Shown here one piece after another: positions 1 to 7,309 of a stretch of DNA of 15,026 bases (positions are counted from its first letter, which is position 1; each line of letters starts with the position of its first letter). The DNA is from Clostridia bacterium. Its GTDB lineage: Bacteria; Bacillota; Clostridia; Oscillospirales; Acutalibacteraceae. Under the pieces are notes generated by a model that was not told the origin of the DNA, searched no databases, and saw only the letters and a program-made list of their open reading frames with translations. The translations under genes were made by a program, and so were the position numbers. Location: the NCBI GenBank assembly GCA_900768075.1, contig CAAGBN010000021.1, positions 1 through 15,026 on the forward strand, read 5' to 3'.

Positions 1-203
1 ACATTATAACCTTTGTTCTGATTTTCCTTATCGGTCACACCGTCAATATAGCAATAAATCTTATGGGTACTTATGTTCATACCAGCCGACTTCAGTATGT
101 AGAGTTCTTCTCAAAGTTCTACGAGGGTGCAGGCAGATCATTTACCCCATTTAAAATAAAATCAAAATTCTTTACAATCAAGGAGGAAAACAAATATGAA
201 TAA
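1..203 (+). CDS. atpI: V-type ATP synthase subunit I, C-terminal fragment
   Basis: This is the last 66 residues of the membrane stator subunit (I, or a), which forms the ion half-channels beside the rotor ring. The frame is open from base 3 and stops with TAA at 201-203. Visible family marks are a final membrane helix (IITFVLIFLIGHTVNIAIN) and the cytoplasmic tail with VHTSRLQYVEFFSKFYEG followed by GRSFTPF, which is typical of the end of subunit I. Its last codons overlap the start of the K subunit gene by 8 bases, and the K ribosome binding site lies inside this gene, so the two are likely translationally coupled. Only the end is present; the start and the operon promoter are outside the window. 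The identification rests on motif recognition and the neighbouring operon genes. Confidence 0.9.
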   Translation, partial: IITFVLIFLIGHTVNIAINLMGTYVHTSRLQYVEFFSKFYEGAGRSFTPFKIKSKFFTIKEENKYE

Positions 204-675
204 CATAGGTCTTTTCTTAGCAATTTTAGGTGCAGCACTCGCTGTAGGTTTATCAGGTATCGGCTCAGCTAAAGGCGTAGGTCTTGTAGGTGAAGCAGGT
301 GCAGGTCTTCTTTCAGAGGATAGCAGTATGTTCACTAAGGTGCTTGTTCTTGAGCTTCTTCCCGGTACACAGGGTCTTTACGGCTTTCTTATCGGTATTA
401 TAATTTTTGTTAAGACCGGTATCCTTTCAGGTGCTCCTGTAGAAATGACATGGGTTCAGGGCCTTAGCATCCTTGCTGCTGCATTACCTATGGCTATTGT
501 AGGTTATTTCTCAGCTATATATCAGGGCAGAGTATCAGCATCAGGTGTATCACTTATTGCTAAGAAGCCCACAGAGCTTATTAAAGGTATGACAATGGCA
601 GCTCTTGTTGAGTTCTATGCCGTTCTTGCACTTCTTGTTTCATTTATCGCTGTAAACAACGTTAACATCGGTTAA
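196..675 (+). CDS. atpK: V-type ATP synthase subunit K (rotor ring proteolipid)
   Basis: This is the 159-residue membrane proteolipid whose copies form the ion-carrying rotor ring. It is a fused pair of two-helix hairpins with four membrane helices. Each half starts with a small-residue helix (SGIGSAKGVGLVGEAG in the first, FSAIYQGRVSASG in the second). The ion site is visible: L55, T58 and Q59 in LLPGTQGLYGF, Q110, and the essential carboxylate E139 in AALVEFYAVL. These match the residues that bind Na+ in Enterococcus hirae NtpK, so Na+ transport is inferred. Residue E53 is an extra acidic residue in the second helix. The start is fixed by AAGGAGG at 180-186, nine bases upstream. It lies between subunits I and E. 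Confidence 0.95.
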   Translation: MNNIGLFLAILGAALAVGLSGIGSAKGVGLVGEAGAGLLSEDSSMFTKVLVLELLPGTQGLYGFLIGIIIFVKTGILSGAPVEMTWVQGLSILAAALPMAIVGYFSAIYQGRVSASGVSLIAKKPTELIKGMTMAALVEFYAVLALLVSFIAVNNVNIG

Positions 676-719
676 TAGGAAAGCGATAGATTTTACAGTG
701 AGGGAGTGAAGAAAGCTTC

Positions 720-1307
720 ATGACAGGACTTGACAGAATTATTGAAAAAATTCTCTTGCAGAGTCAGGAAAACTGCAATGCAATTTTAAATGAGGCTTCA
801 GCCGAGGTTAAAAAGATAATCTCAGAAGCCAGAGCAAAAGCGAATAAAGAAAGTGCTGACATCGTTGCCAAGGCAACTGCAGAAGCAAAAAAGATAGAAG
901 CCGTTGCAAAAAGCTCGGCAGAGTCCATAACAAGAAACAGATATCTTGAAATCAGAAACGCTATTCTCAATGACATCATTTCAGCAGCATATCTTGAAAT
1001 TGAAAAGTTTTCAGATGAAGAATATTTTGATATGCTCAGACGTCTTTGCATAAACAACATCCTTGAGGGTGAATGTGAAATGAGTCTCAGTGGTTATGAT
1101 CTCGGCAGATTGCCCGACGATTTTGAGATGAGCATAAACAGTGAGATATTCGAAAAAGGTGCTGTTCACATCAGTGACGTGCCTGGTGATATAGAAAACG
1201 GCTTCGTGCTTCACTACGGTGATATCGAGATTAACTGTTCATTGAAGGCTGTTTTTGATGAGAATATGGACAGACTCAAGGATATGCTCAGCACAGCGCT
1301 GTTTTAA
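720..1307 (+). CDS. atpE: V-type ATP synthase subunit E (peripheral stalk)
   Basis: This 195-residue protein is the usual size for subunit E, which holds the catalytic head still against the membrane subunit I. Roughly the first 75 residues are a long charged helix rich in Ala, Glu and Lys with heptad-like spacing (for example NEASAEVKKIISEARAKANK), as expected for the stalk coiled coil. A globular C-terminal part follows (residues about 95-195) containing GFVLHYGDIEINCSL, a conserved stretch before the end of the family. The ribosome binding site AGGGAG at 700-705 is rather far (about 14 bases) from the ATG, and no better in-frame start is seen. The 44-base gap after atpK shows no terminator. 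Identification comes from operon position, length and fold pattern. Confidence 0.9.
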   Translation: MTGLDRIIEKILLQSQENCNAILNEASAEVKKIISEARAKANKESADIVAKATAEAKKIEAVAKSSAESITRNRYLEIRNAILNDIISAAYLEIEKFSDEEYFDMLRRLCINNILEGECEMSLSGYDLGRLPDDFEMSINSEIFEKGAVHISDVPGDIENGFVLHYGDIEINCSLKAVFDENMDRLKDMLSTALF

Positions 1308-1319
1308 TAGGAGGCAGAA

Positions 1320-2282
1320 ATGAGAGATACAGATTATGCCTACTGTGTGGCGAGAATAAGAGCCAATGAAAGATATCTGCTGAAGGAAAAAGATATTTCA
1401 GAGCTGCTTGAAAGCAAAAGCTATGACAGTGCTATAAGTTGTCTTATTGATAAAAAGTGGATAAGCGAAAAGGGCGAAATCTCAGATTGTATCAGATATC
1501 AGAGTGAAAAGCTCTGGCAGCTTCTTTCAGAGAGTGTGCCCGATAAAAAAGAGCTTGATATTCTCTGCATAGTCAATGATTTCTTTAACATAAAGGCGGC
1601 TGTAAAATGCCATTTTACAGGCAAGGATCCTAATGCTTACTACATTAAACCTACTTCACTTAATTTGGATGAACTCACTGAAAAGGTTTCTTCTCACAGG
1701 TTTTCATCTATCGGCGGTGTAAAGGGTGAGTGTGCTGAAGAAAGCTACAGAACTGCCTGTCTTACAGAAAATGGTCAGAATGCAGATATCATTGTTGACC
1801 GTGCCTGCATAGATGAAATCAGACGATATGCAAAAGAAAAAAATGGTGTTACAGCTGAAATATGTGCATTTCTTTGTGACACATCCAATATAAAAATAGC
1901 TTTCAGATGTGCTATGACAGATAAAAAAAGAGACTTCACAGAAACTGCAATAGGTGAGTGCAGTTCTCTTTCAAGAAATGATCTTCTTAAAGCTACACTC
2001 GGCGGTAAGGATACGCTTTGTGAGTACCTTGCCAAGACTTCCTACTCTGAAGGTGCAGAGCTTTATCTTGCCTCAGCGGCAGAGTACGAGAAATGGTGTG
2101 ATAATAAAATCATAGCAATAGCTAAAAAATCAGGCTTTACAGCCTTCGGTTTTGACCCTGTTTGTGCTTATTATTATGCGAAACTCACTGAAATGAAGAG
2201 TGTGCGCATTATTCTTACGGGTCTTAAGTCAGGTGCAGATAAAAGCGAAATAAAAGAAAGGGTGAGAGCTTTATATGTATAA
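1320..2282 (+). CDS. atpC: V-type ATP synthase subunit C (central shaft socket)
   Basis: This 320-residue, soluble, largely helical protein fits subunit C (the d subunit of V-ATPases), the funnel that joins the central shaft to the proteolipid ring. The N-terminal DYAYCVARIRANERYLL is a typical start for the family (Y..ARIR..E..LL). Repeated segments of the YKAF-type, such as IVNDFFNIKAAVKCHFTG and LCDTSNIKIAFRCAMTDKK, show the internal threefold pseudo-repeat in which each N-x-K-x-A-x-R/K motif packs in the funnel. The C-terminal FDPVCAYYYAKLTEMKSVRIIL is also conserved. GAGG at 1311-1314 sets the ATG. The gene overlaps the next one by 8 bases. No unusual features are seen. Confidence 0.93.
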   Translation: MRDTDYAYCVARIRANERYLLKEKDISELLESKSYDSAISCLIDKKWISEKGEISDCIRYQSEKLWQLLSESVPDKKELDILCIVNDFFNIKAAVKCHFTGKDPNAYYIKPTSLNLDELTEKVSSHRFSSIGGVKGECAEESYRTACLTENGQNADIIVDRACIDEIRRYAKEKNGVTAEICAFLCDTSNIKIAFRCAMTDKKRDFTETAIGECSSLSRNDLLKATLGGKDTLCEYLAKTSYSEGAELYLASAAEYEKWCDNKIIAIAKKSGFTAFGFDPVCAYYYAKLTEMKSVRIILTGLKSGADKSEIKERVRALYV

Positions 2283-2586
2283 AATCGCAGTTATAGGCGA
2301 CAGAGAAAGCGTATACGGCTTTTCGTCCTTAGGTATAGACATTTACCCTGCATATTCGGCAGAGGAGGCTGAAAGTCTCATTAATAAGCTTGCCGAAGAA
2401 AATTATGCAGTTATATACATCACAGAAGCTCTTGCAAAAGACGTTTCAGAAACTATTGAAAAATACTCAAGAGTTATTACTCCTGCGATTATTCTTATTC
2501 CCGGTGTTTCAGGGAATACGGGAGAGGGTATGAGCAGTGTTATGAAATCTATAGAAAGAGCTGTCGGCTCATCAATACTCGATTAA
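2275..2586 (+). CDS. atpF: V-type ATP synthase subunit F (central shaft)
   Basis: This 103-residue protein has the size and start (MYKIAVIGDRESVYGFSSLGI) of the V/A-type ATPase F subunit, which binds subunit D in the central shaft. In the E. hirae naming it corresponds to NtpG. The pattern is a Rossmann-like alternation: strand IAVIGD, a helix from EEAESLINKLAE, strand YAVIYITEALA, and strand ITPAIILIPG, ending with a mobile C-terminal helix. It begins inside the 3' end of atpC (8-base overlap, ATGTATAA) with a weak ribosome binding site (AAGGGTGAGA near 2257-2266), which suggests translational coupling to subunit C. Confidence 0.9.
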   Translation: MYKIAVIGDRESVYGFSSLGIDIYPAYSAEEAESLINKLAEENYAVIYITEALAKDVSETIEKYSRVITPAIILIPGVSGNTGEGMSSVMKSIERAVGSSILD

Positions 2587-2613
2587 CAGAGTATTACAGA
2601 AGGATTTGATTAT

Positions 2614-4374
2614 ATGAACGATGCAGTTATAACCAAAATCTCCGGCCCTCTTGTTGTGGCCTCGGGAATGAAAAATGCGAATCTGTTTGACGTTGTACGT
2701 GTAAGCAGTGAAAACCTTTTAGGTGAAATCATTGAAATGCACGAGGACAGAGCATCTATTCAGGTTTATGAAGAAACATCAGGCCTTAAGACTGGCGAAA
2801 AGGTTGTTTCAACAGGTGCACCCTTGAGCGTCGAGCTTGGTCCCGGACTTATCGGCAATATCTTTGACGGTATTCAGAGACCTCTTACAGAAATTATGAA
2901 AAAGGTAGGTAACAGCCTTACAAGAGGTATTGATGTACCTGCTCTTGACAGAGAAAAGCAGTGGGTATTCGAGCCTTGTGTTGAAGCGGGCGAAAGAGTC
3001 TACGGCGGTGATATTATCGGCTATGTTCAGGAAACTGATGTAGTGCGTCATAAGATTATGCTCTCACCAAACCTTGGTGGTATCATCAAGGAAATCACAG
3101 GCGGTACCTGCACTGTTGAAGATGTTGTTGCTATTGTCCTTGACGAAAAAGGTACAGAGCACGGTGTAGGTATCACACAGAAGTGGCCCGTACGAGTACC
3201 GAGACCCTACGCAAAAAAACTGTCACCCGACAGTCCTCTTATAACAGGTCAGCGTGTTGTTGACTCACTTTTCCCGATTGCAAAGGGTGGTGTAGCAGCA
3301 ATTCCCGGCCCCTTCGGCAGCGGTAAGACAGTAACTCAGCATCAGCTGGCGAAATGGGCAGATGCAGACATAGTTGTATATATCGGTTGCGGTGAGCGCG
3401 GCAACGAAATGACCGACGTTTTAAATGAATTCCCCGAGCTTATTGATCCCCATACAGGCAAGTCTCTTATGGAGAGAACAGTTCTTATTGCCAACACTTC
3501 AGATATGCCCGTTGCAGCCCGTGAGGCTTCAATTTATACCGGTATCACTATCGCTGAATACTTCCGTGATATGGGATACAATGTAGCTTTAATGGCAGAC
3601 TCAACCTCACGTTGGGCAGAAGCACTTCGTGAAATGTCAGGCCGACTTCAGGAAATGCCCGGTGAAGAGGGCTATCCAGCATATCTCGGCAGCCGTCTTG
3701 CTCAGTTTTACGAAAGAGCAGGTAGAGTAATATCTGTCGGTAAAAACGGCAGAGAGGGAACCCTCAGTGTTATCGGTGCGGTTTCACCTGCAGGCGGTGA
3801 CATCTCCGAACCTGTCAGCCAGGCAACACTTCGTATTGTAAAGGTGTTCTGGGGCCTTGATTCAGCTCTTGCTTATAAGAGACATTTCCCTGCAATCAAC
3901 TGGCTTACAAGCTATTCACTTTATGCAAACAGCCTTGGCAAGTGGTTCAATGAAAATGTAAATGCTGAATGGACAGCTCTTCGAGGCAAGATTATTGCTC
4001 TTCTTTCAGAAGAAGCACAGCTCGAAGAAATGGTAAAGCTTGTTGGTATGGATTCACTTTCACCTGCTGACAGACTTAAGATGGAAGCTGCTCGTTCAAT
4101 AAGAGAAGACTTCCTTCATCAGCTTGCATTCCATGAGGTAGACACTTACACTTCATCAGACAAGCAGTATATGATGATGAAGCTTGTAACTGAATTTTAT
4201 GATAAGAGCCTTGAGAAAATCGAAGAAGGCAAGGATATAGAAGAAATCGTGAAGCTTCCCGTAAGAGAAAAAATCGGCAGGTTCAAGTACACTGCAGAAG
4301 ACAAAGCTCAGGAAGAATTCACCAAGATACTCGCACAGCTTGAAGAAGAGCTCAGCAAAGGAGGTAGCAACTGA
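2614..4374 (+). CDS. atpA: V-type ATP synthase catalytic subunit A
   Basis: This 586-residue protein is the catalytic subunit that hydrolyses or makes ATP at three sites of the A3B3 head. The order seen is an N-terminal beta-barrel (residues 1-70), the insertion typical of A subunits but absent from F-type beta (about residues 90-190, including DVPALDREKQWVFEP), the nucleotide-binding core with Walker A GPFGSGKT at 232-239 and catalytic Glu261 in GERGNE, the Walker B region NVALMADSTSRWAEALRE, and a C-terminal helical bundle. Length matches the family (about 590). A modest ribosome binding site (GAAGGATTTG near 2599) precedes the ATG. The stop TGA shares a base with the atpB start (TGATG), so A and B are probably made in step. 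Confidence 0.97.
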   Translation: MNDAVITKISGPLVVASGMKNANLFDVVRVSSENLLGEIIEMHEDRASIQVYEETSGLKTGEKVVSTGAPLSVELGPGLIGNIFDGIQRPLTEIMKKVGNSLTRGIDVPALDREKQWVFEPCVEAGERVYGGDIIGYVQETDVVRHKIMLSPNLGGIIKEITGGTCTVEDVVAIVLDEKGTEHGVGITQKWPVRVPRPYAKKLSPDSPLITGQRVVDSLFPIAKGGVAAIPGPFGSGKTVTQHQLAKWADADIVVYIGCGERGNEMTDVLNEFPELIDPHTGKSLMERTVLIANTSDMPVAAREASIYTGITIAEYFRDMGYNVALMADSTSRWAEALREMSGRLQEMPGEEGYPAYLGSRLAQFYERAGRVISVGKNGREGTLSVIGAVSPAGGDISEPVSQATLRIVKVFWGLDSALAYKRHFPAINWLTSYSLYANSLGKWFNENVNAEWTALRGKIIALLSEEAQLEEMVKLVGMDSLSPADRLKMEAARSIREDFLHQLAFHEVDTYTSSDKQYMMMKLVTEFYDKSLEKIEEGKDIEEIVKLPVREKIGRFKYTAEDKAQEEFTKILAQLEEELSKGGSN

Positions 4375-5747
4375 TGCCAAAAGAATACAGAACCATCAGC
4401 GAAGTTGCAGGACCTCTTATGCTTGTCAAAGGTGTTGACGGCGTAGCATATAACGAGCTTGGTGAAATTGAGCTTAAAAGCGGTGAGAGAAGAAGATGCA
4501 GAGTTCTCGAAATCGACGGTACCAATGTGCTTGTTCAACTTTTCGAGTCAGGCGCAGGTATTAACCTTGCTGAAAGCAAGATAAGATTTTTAGGCAAACA
4601 GATGGAACTTGCAGTTTCAGAGGATATGCTCGGCAGAGTATTCGACGGCCTCGGCAGACCTATAGACGGTGGCCCGTCAATCATTCCCGAAAAGAGAGTT
4701 GATGTAAACGGTGTGCCTATGAATCCTGCAGCAAGACGCTATCCACAGGAGTTCATTCAGACAGGTGTAAGTGCTATTGACGGCCTTAACACACTCGTAA
4801 GAGGACAGAAATTACCCATCTTTTCCGCTTCAGGACTTCCTCATGCAGAGCTTGCAGCGCAGATTGCAAGACAGGCTAAGGTAAGAGGTACCGATGAAGA
4901 TTTTGCAGTAGTTTTCGCTGCTATGGGTATTACATTTGAAGAGTCTGACTATTTTGTTCAGTCTTTCAAAGATACAGGCGCTATCGACAGAACGGTAATG
5001 TTCTCAAACCTTGCAAACGACCCTGCTATCGAAAGAATTGCAACACCTAAAATGGCACTTACAGCGGCAGAGTACCTTGCATTTGACAAGGGTATGCACG
5101 TTCTTGTTATCTTAACTGATATCACAAACTATGCCGATGCACTTCGTGAGGTTTCAGCGGCAAGAAAAGAAGTACCAGGCCGAAGAGGCTATCCCGGTTA
5201 TATGTACACTGACCTTGCTTCTATCTATGAAAGAGCAGGCAGACAGGAGGGCAAAAAGGGCAGTATTACCCTTATTCCTATTCTCACAATGCCCGAGGAT
5301 GACAAGACTCATCCCATTCCCGACCTTACGGGCTATATCACAGAGGGTCAGATTATTCTTTCCCGTGAGCTTCACAGAAAGGGCGTTGTGCCTCCCGTTG
5401 ATGTACTTCCTTCACTTTCACGTCTTAAGGACAAGGGTATCGGTGAGGGTAAAACAAGAGCAGACCATTCAGGCACAATGAATCAGCTTTTCTCAGCTTA
5501 TGCAAGAGGTAAGGACTGCAAGGAGCTTATGGTAATTCTCGGTGAAGCGGCTCTTACTGATATTGATAAGCTTTATGCTAAATTTGCCGATGAATTTGAA
5601 AAGCAGTATGTTTCTCAAGGCTCAGAAACCGACAGAAGCATAGAAGAAACTCTCGATATCGGCTGGAAACTTCTCTCAATACTTCCCAGAAGTGAGCTTC
5701 GCAGAATTTCAGACGAATTCTTAGATAAATACTATATTGAAAAGTAG
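4374..5747 (+). CDS. atpB: V-type ATP synthase non-catalytic subunit B
   Basis: This 457-residue protein is the regulatory, non-catalytic partner of subunit A in the hexameric head. It is related to A but has no Walker A lysine motif. At the equivalent place it shows SASGLPH (residues 151-157), the signature of B subunits. Other family marks are YMYTDLASIYERAG and ILTMPEDDKTHPIPDLTGYI, the latter providing residues that reach into the A-subunit site in known enzymes. The N-terminal barrel starts YRTISEVAGPLMLVKGVDGVAYNE. GGAGG at 4362-4366, inside the end of atpA, positions the ATG. A 1-base overlap with atpA and an 11-base gap to atpD keep it within the same operon. Confidence 0.97.
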   Translation: MPKEYRTISEVAGPLMLVKGVDGVAYNELGEIELKSGERRRCRVLEIDGTNVLVQLFESGAGINLAESKIRFLGKQMELAVSEDMLGRVFDGLGRPIDGGPSIIPEKRVDVNGVPMNPAARRYPQEFIQTGVSAIDGLNTLVRGQKLPIFSASGLPHAELAAQIARQAKVRGTDEDFAVVFAAMGITFEESDYFVQSFKDTGAIDRTVMFSNLANDPAIERIATPKMALTAAEYLAFDKGMHVLVILTDITNYADALREVSAARKEVPGRRGYPGYMYTDLASIYERAGRQEGKKGSITLIPILTMPEDDKTHPIPDLTGYITEGQIILSRELHRKGVVPPVDVLPSLSRLKDKGIGEGKTRADHSGTMNQLFSAYARGKDCKELMVILGEAALTDIDKLYAKFADEFEKQYVSQGSETDRSIEETLDIGWKLLSILPRSELRRISDEFLDKYYIEK

Positions 5748-5758
5748 GTGACAGACAA

Positions 5759-6415
5759 GTGGCGGTAATGAATGTAAATCCCACAAGAATGCAGCTTACG
5801 CAGCTTAAAAAGAAGCTTATTACCGCACGTCGTGGTCATAAACTTCTCAAGGATAAACGAGACGAGCTTATGAGACAGTTTCTCGAGCTTGTCAGAGAAA
5901 ATAAAGAGCTTCGCAAAACTGTTGAAGATGCAATTAAACGCGCTAATACCCATATGGCTATGGCTTGCGGTGATATGAGTGATGAAAGTCTTGATGTTGC
6001 ACTTATGATGCCCAGTCAGAGAATGAGCCTTGAGCTTCAGGAAAAAAATATAATGAGCGTTATGGTGCCCAAGTACGATATGAAGTTTAAGACAGCCGAC
6101 AAGGGCGATATCTATTCCTACGGCTTCGGCTTCACAAGTGGTGACCTGGACGGTGCAATAAAAGATTTTGCAGATATTATGCCGTTGATGCTTGAACTTG
6201 CTGATAAGGAAAAGACCTGCCAGCTTTTAGCTTCAGAGATAGAAAAAACACGCCGAAGAGTTAACGCTCTCGAGCATGTTATGATTCCCGACTATGAGGA
6301 TACTATCAAATATATTACAATGAAGCTTGAAGAGGCTGAGAGAAGTAACATCACAAGACTTCTTAAAATCAAGGATATGATGCTTCAGCAGACATACAAT
6401 TACGAAACTATTTAA
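5759..6415 (+). CDS. atpD: V-type ATP synthase subunit D (central rotor shaft)
   Basis: This 218-residue protein is the rotating central shaft, functionally like F-type gamma. The start MAVMNVNPTRMQLTQLKKKL followed by ARRGHKLLKDKRDELMRQF is the family signature. Long charged helices at both ends (about residues 10-75 and 150-212) would pair as the shaft coiled coil, with a short middle domain (FGFTSGDLDGAIKDF). The start is GTG at 5759, chosen because AGGTG at 5746-5750, overlapping the atpB stop, lies 8 bases upstream; an ATG at 5768 has no such site. It is the last gene of the ATPase operon and is followed by a stem-loop at 6420-6443. Confidence 0.95.
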   Translation: MAVMNVNPTRMQLTQLKKKLITARRGHKLLKDKRDELMRQFLELVRENKELRKTVEDAIKRANTHMAMACGDMSDESLDVALMMPSQRMSLELQEKNIMSVMVPKYDMKFKTADKGDIYSYGFGFTSGDLDGAIKDFADIMPLMLELADKEKTCQLLASEIEKTRRRVNALEHVMIPDYEDTIKYITMKLEEAERSNITRLLKIKDMMLQQTYNYETI

Positions 6416-6419
6416 CTCT

Positions 6420-6443
6420 TCAGGGTGGCGTATGCCACCTTGA
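6420..6443 (+). terminator. Stem-loop after the ATPase operon, possible partial terminator
   Basis: A 10-bp stem with one G-T pair (TCAGGGTGGC with GCCACCTTGA) closes a GTAT tetraloop directly after the atpD stop. The tail is only CTTTTAG, so termination may be incomplete and some transcription could run into ylmH. It may instead protect the 3' end of the ATPase mRNA. The pairing is direct; the role is inferred. Confidence 0.45.
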
Positions 6444-6460
6444 CTTTTAGGTGAAAGCCA

Positions 6461-7240
6461 ATGAATGAAAAAGAAATTCTTATTTCTCACGCTATAGATA
6501 AAAAGAGGCAGAGTGCCGACAATTCGATGATAACTCATACCAATTTTCTTTCACTTGACGAGATAAGCATTGTCAAAGCAACAGACAGAGAATACAATGA
6601 ATATGTTGACACCTTTTACTATGGTGGTTACAGTGACAGTGAAAGGCAGATAGCACTTTTTGTACCTAAATTTTATGATGCTGACGTCATAGAAAGCTTT
6701 CTTGTTGATAATGAGGAAGATGATCCAATTTGTATTGTCCGCCTGAAAAAGGATAAATTTACCTCGCTTAGTCACCGTGACTATCTCGGAGCAATTATGG
6801 CTCTCGGGCTTAAAAGAGAGATGGTCGGTGATATCAAGGTTACTGATGAGGGGGCAGATGTTTTCTGCCTTAAAGCCTCGGCCGACTATATCTGTGATAA
6901 CCTTAAAAAGTCAGGCAGAGGCAGTGTAACAGGAGGGATACTTCCTGTCACAAGCTTCAGCAATTCCGATGACAAATATGAGCTTTGCTTTACAACTGTT
7001 TCCTCTCTTCGTCTTGACGGGGTGATAGCAGCTTTCTTCAACCTTTCAAGAAGTACCGCCTCCGAAACAGTGAATAAGGGACTTGTATATGTCAATTCAT
7101 CCCAATGTCTTAAAACCGACTATAACATAAAAGAAGGAGATAAGATTGTTCTTCGTGGCAAGGGTAAAACAGTACTGACAGAAATAAAAGGCACAAGTAA
7201 AAAGGGCAAATTAAAAATTGAATATAAAAAATATATTTAA
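6461..7240 (+). CDS. ylmH: YlmH-family S4-domain RNA-binding protein
   Basis: The 259-residue protein matches the YlmH family in length and layout. The N-terminal and middle parts include the conserved LSHRDYLGAIMALGLKREMVGDI (residues 103-125). The C-terminal S4 domain (about 182-236) carries LRLDGVIAAFFNLSRSTA, VNKGLVYVN and IKEGDKIVLRGKGK. S4 domains bind structured RNA; Bacillus YlmH binds the large ribosomal subunit and has been reported to help rescue stalled ribosomes. AGGTG at 6449-6453 sets the start. In many Firmicutes ylmH sits in the ylm/sepF/divIVA cluster near cell-division genes; here it is placed between the ATPase operon and a germination gene. It ends at a strong terminator. 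Family call is firm, cellular role less so. Confidence 0.88.
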   Translation: MNEKEILISHAIDKKRQSADNSMITHTNFLSLDEISIVKATDREYNEYVDTFYYGGYSDSERQIALFVPKFYDADVIESFLVDNEEDDPICIVRLKKDKFTSLSHRDYLGAIMALGLKREMVGDIKVTDEGADVFCLKASADYICDNLKKSGRGSVTGGILPVTSFSNSDDKYELCFTTVSSLRLDGVIAAFFNLSRSTASETVNKGLVYVNSSQCLKTDYNIKEGDKIVLRGKGKTVLTEIKGTSKKGKLKIEYKKYI

Positions 7241-7266
7241 GCACTGATTAAAAATCGGTGCTTTTT
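7241..7266 (+). terminator. Rho-independent terminator of ylmH
   Basis: GCACTGATT at 7241-7249 pairs with AATCGGTGC at 7253-7261 (9 bp, one G-T pair) around an AAA loop and is followed by TTTTT. It starts right after the ylmH TAA and is the clear end of the ylmH transcript. Confidence 0.88.
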
Positions 7267-7309
7267 GTATATATGAAGCGTTAGAGTAAAAGATAATATC
7301 GGTGATATA

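Noticed and set aside
764..1060. 98-codon - strand frame opposite atpE
   Set aside because: It is the antisense image of the alanine/lysine-rich coiled coil of subunit E.
5131..5481. 116-codon + strand open frame inside atpB
   Set aside because: It is an alternative frame of a highly conserved gene and gives a low-complexity product.
7267..7298. Sigma-G-like promoter (ATATG, then GATAATA) upstream of spoVAF
   Set aside because: The -10-like box ends only 11 bases before the ATG, so transcription would begin at or past the ribosome binding site.
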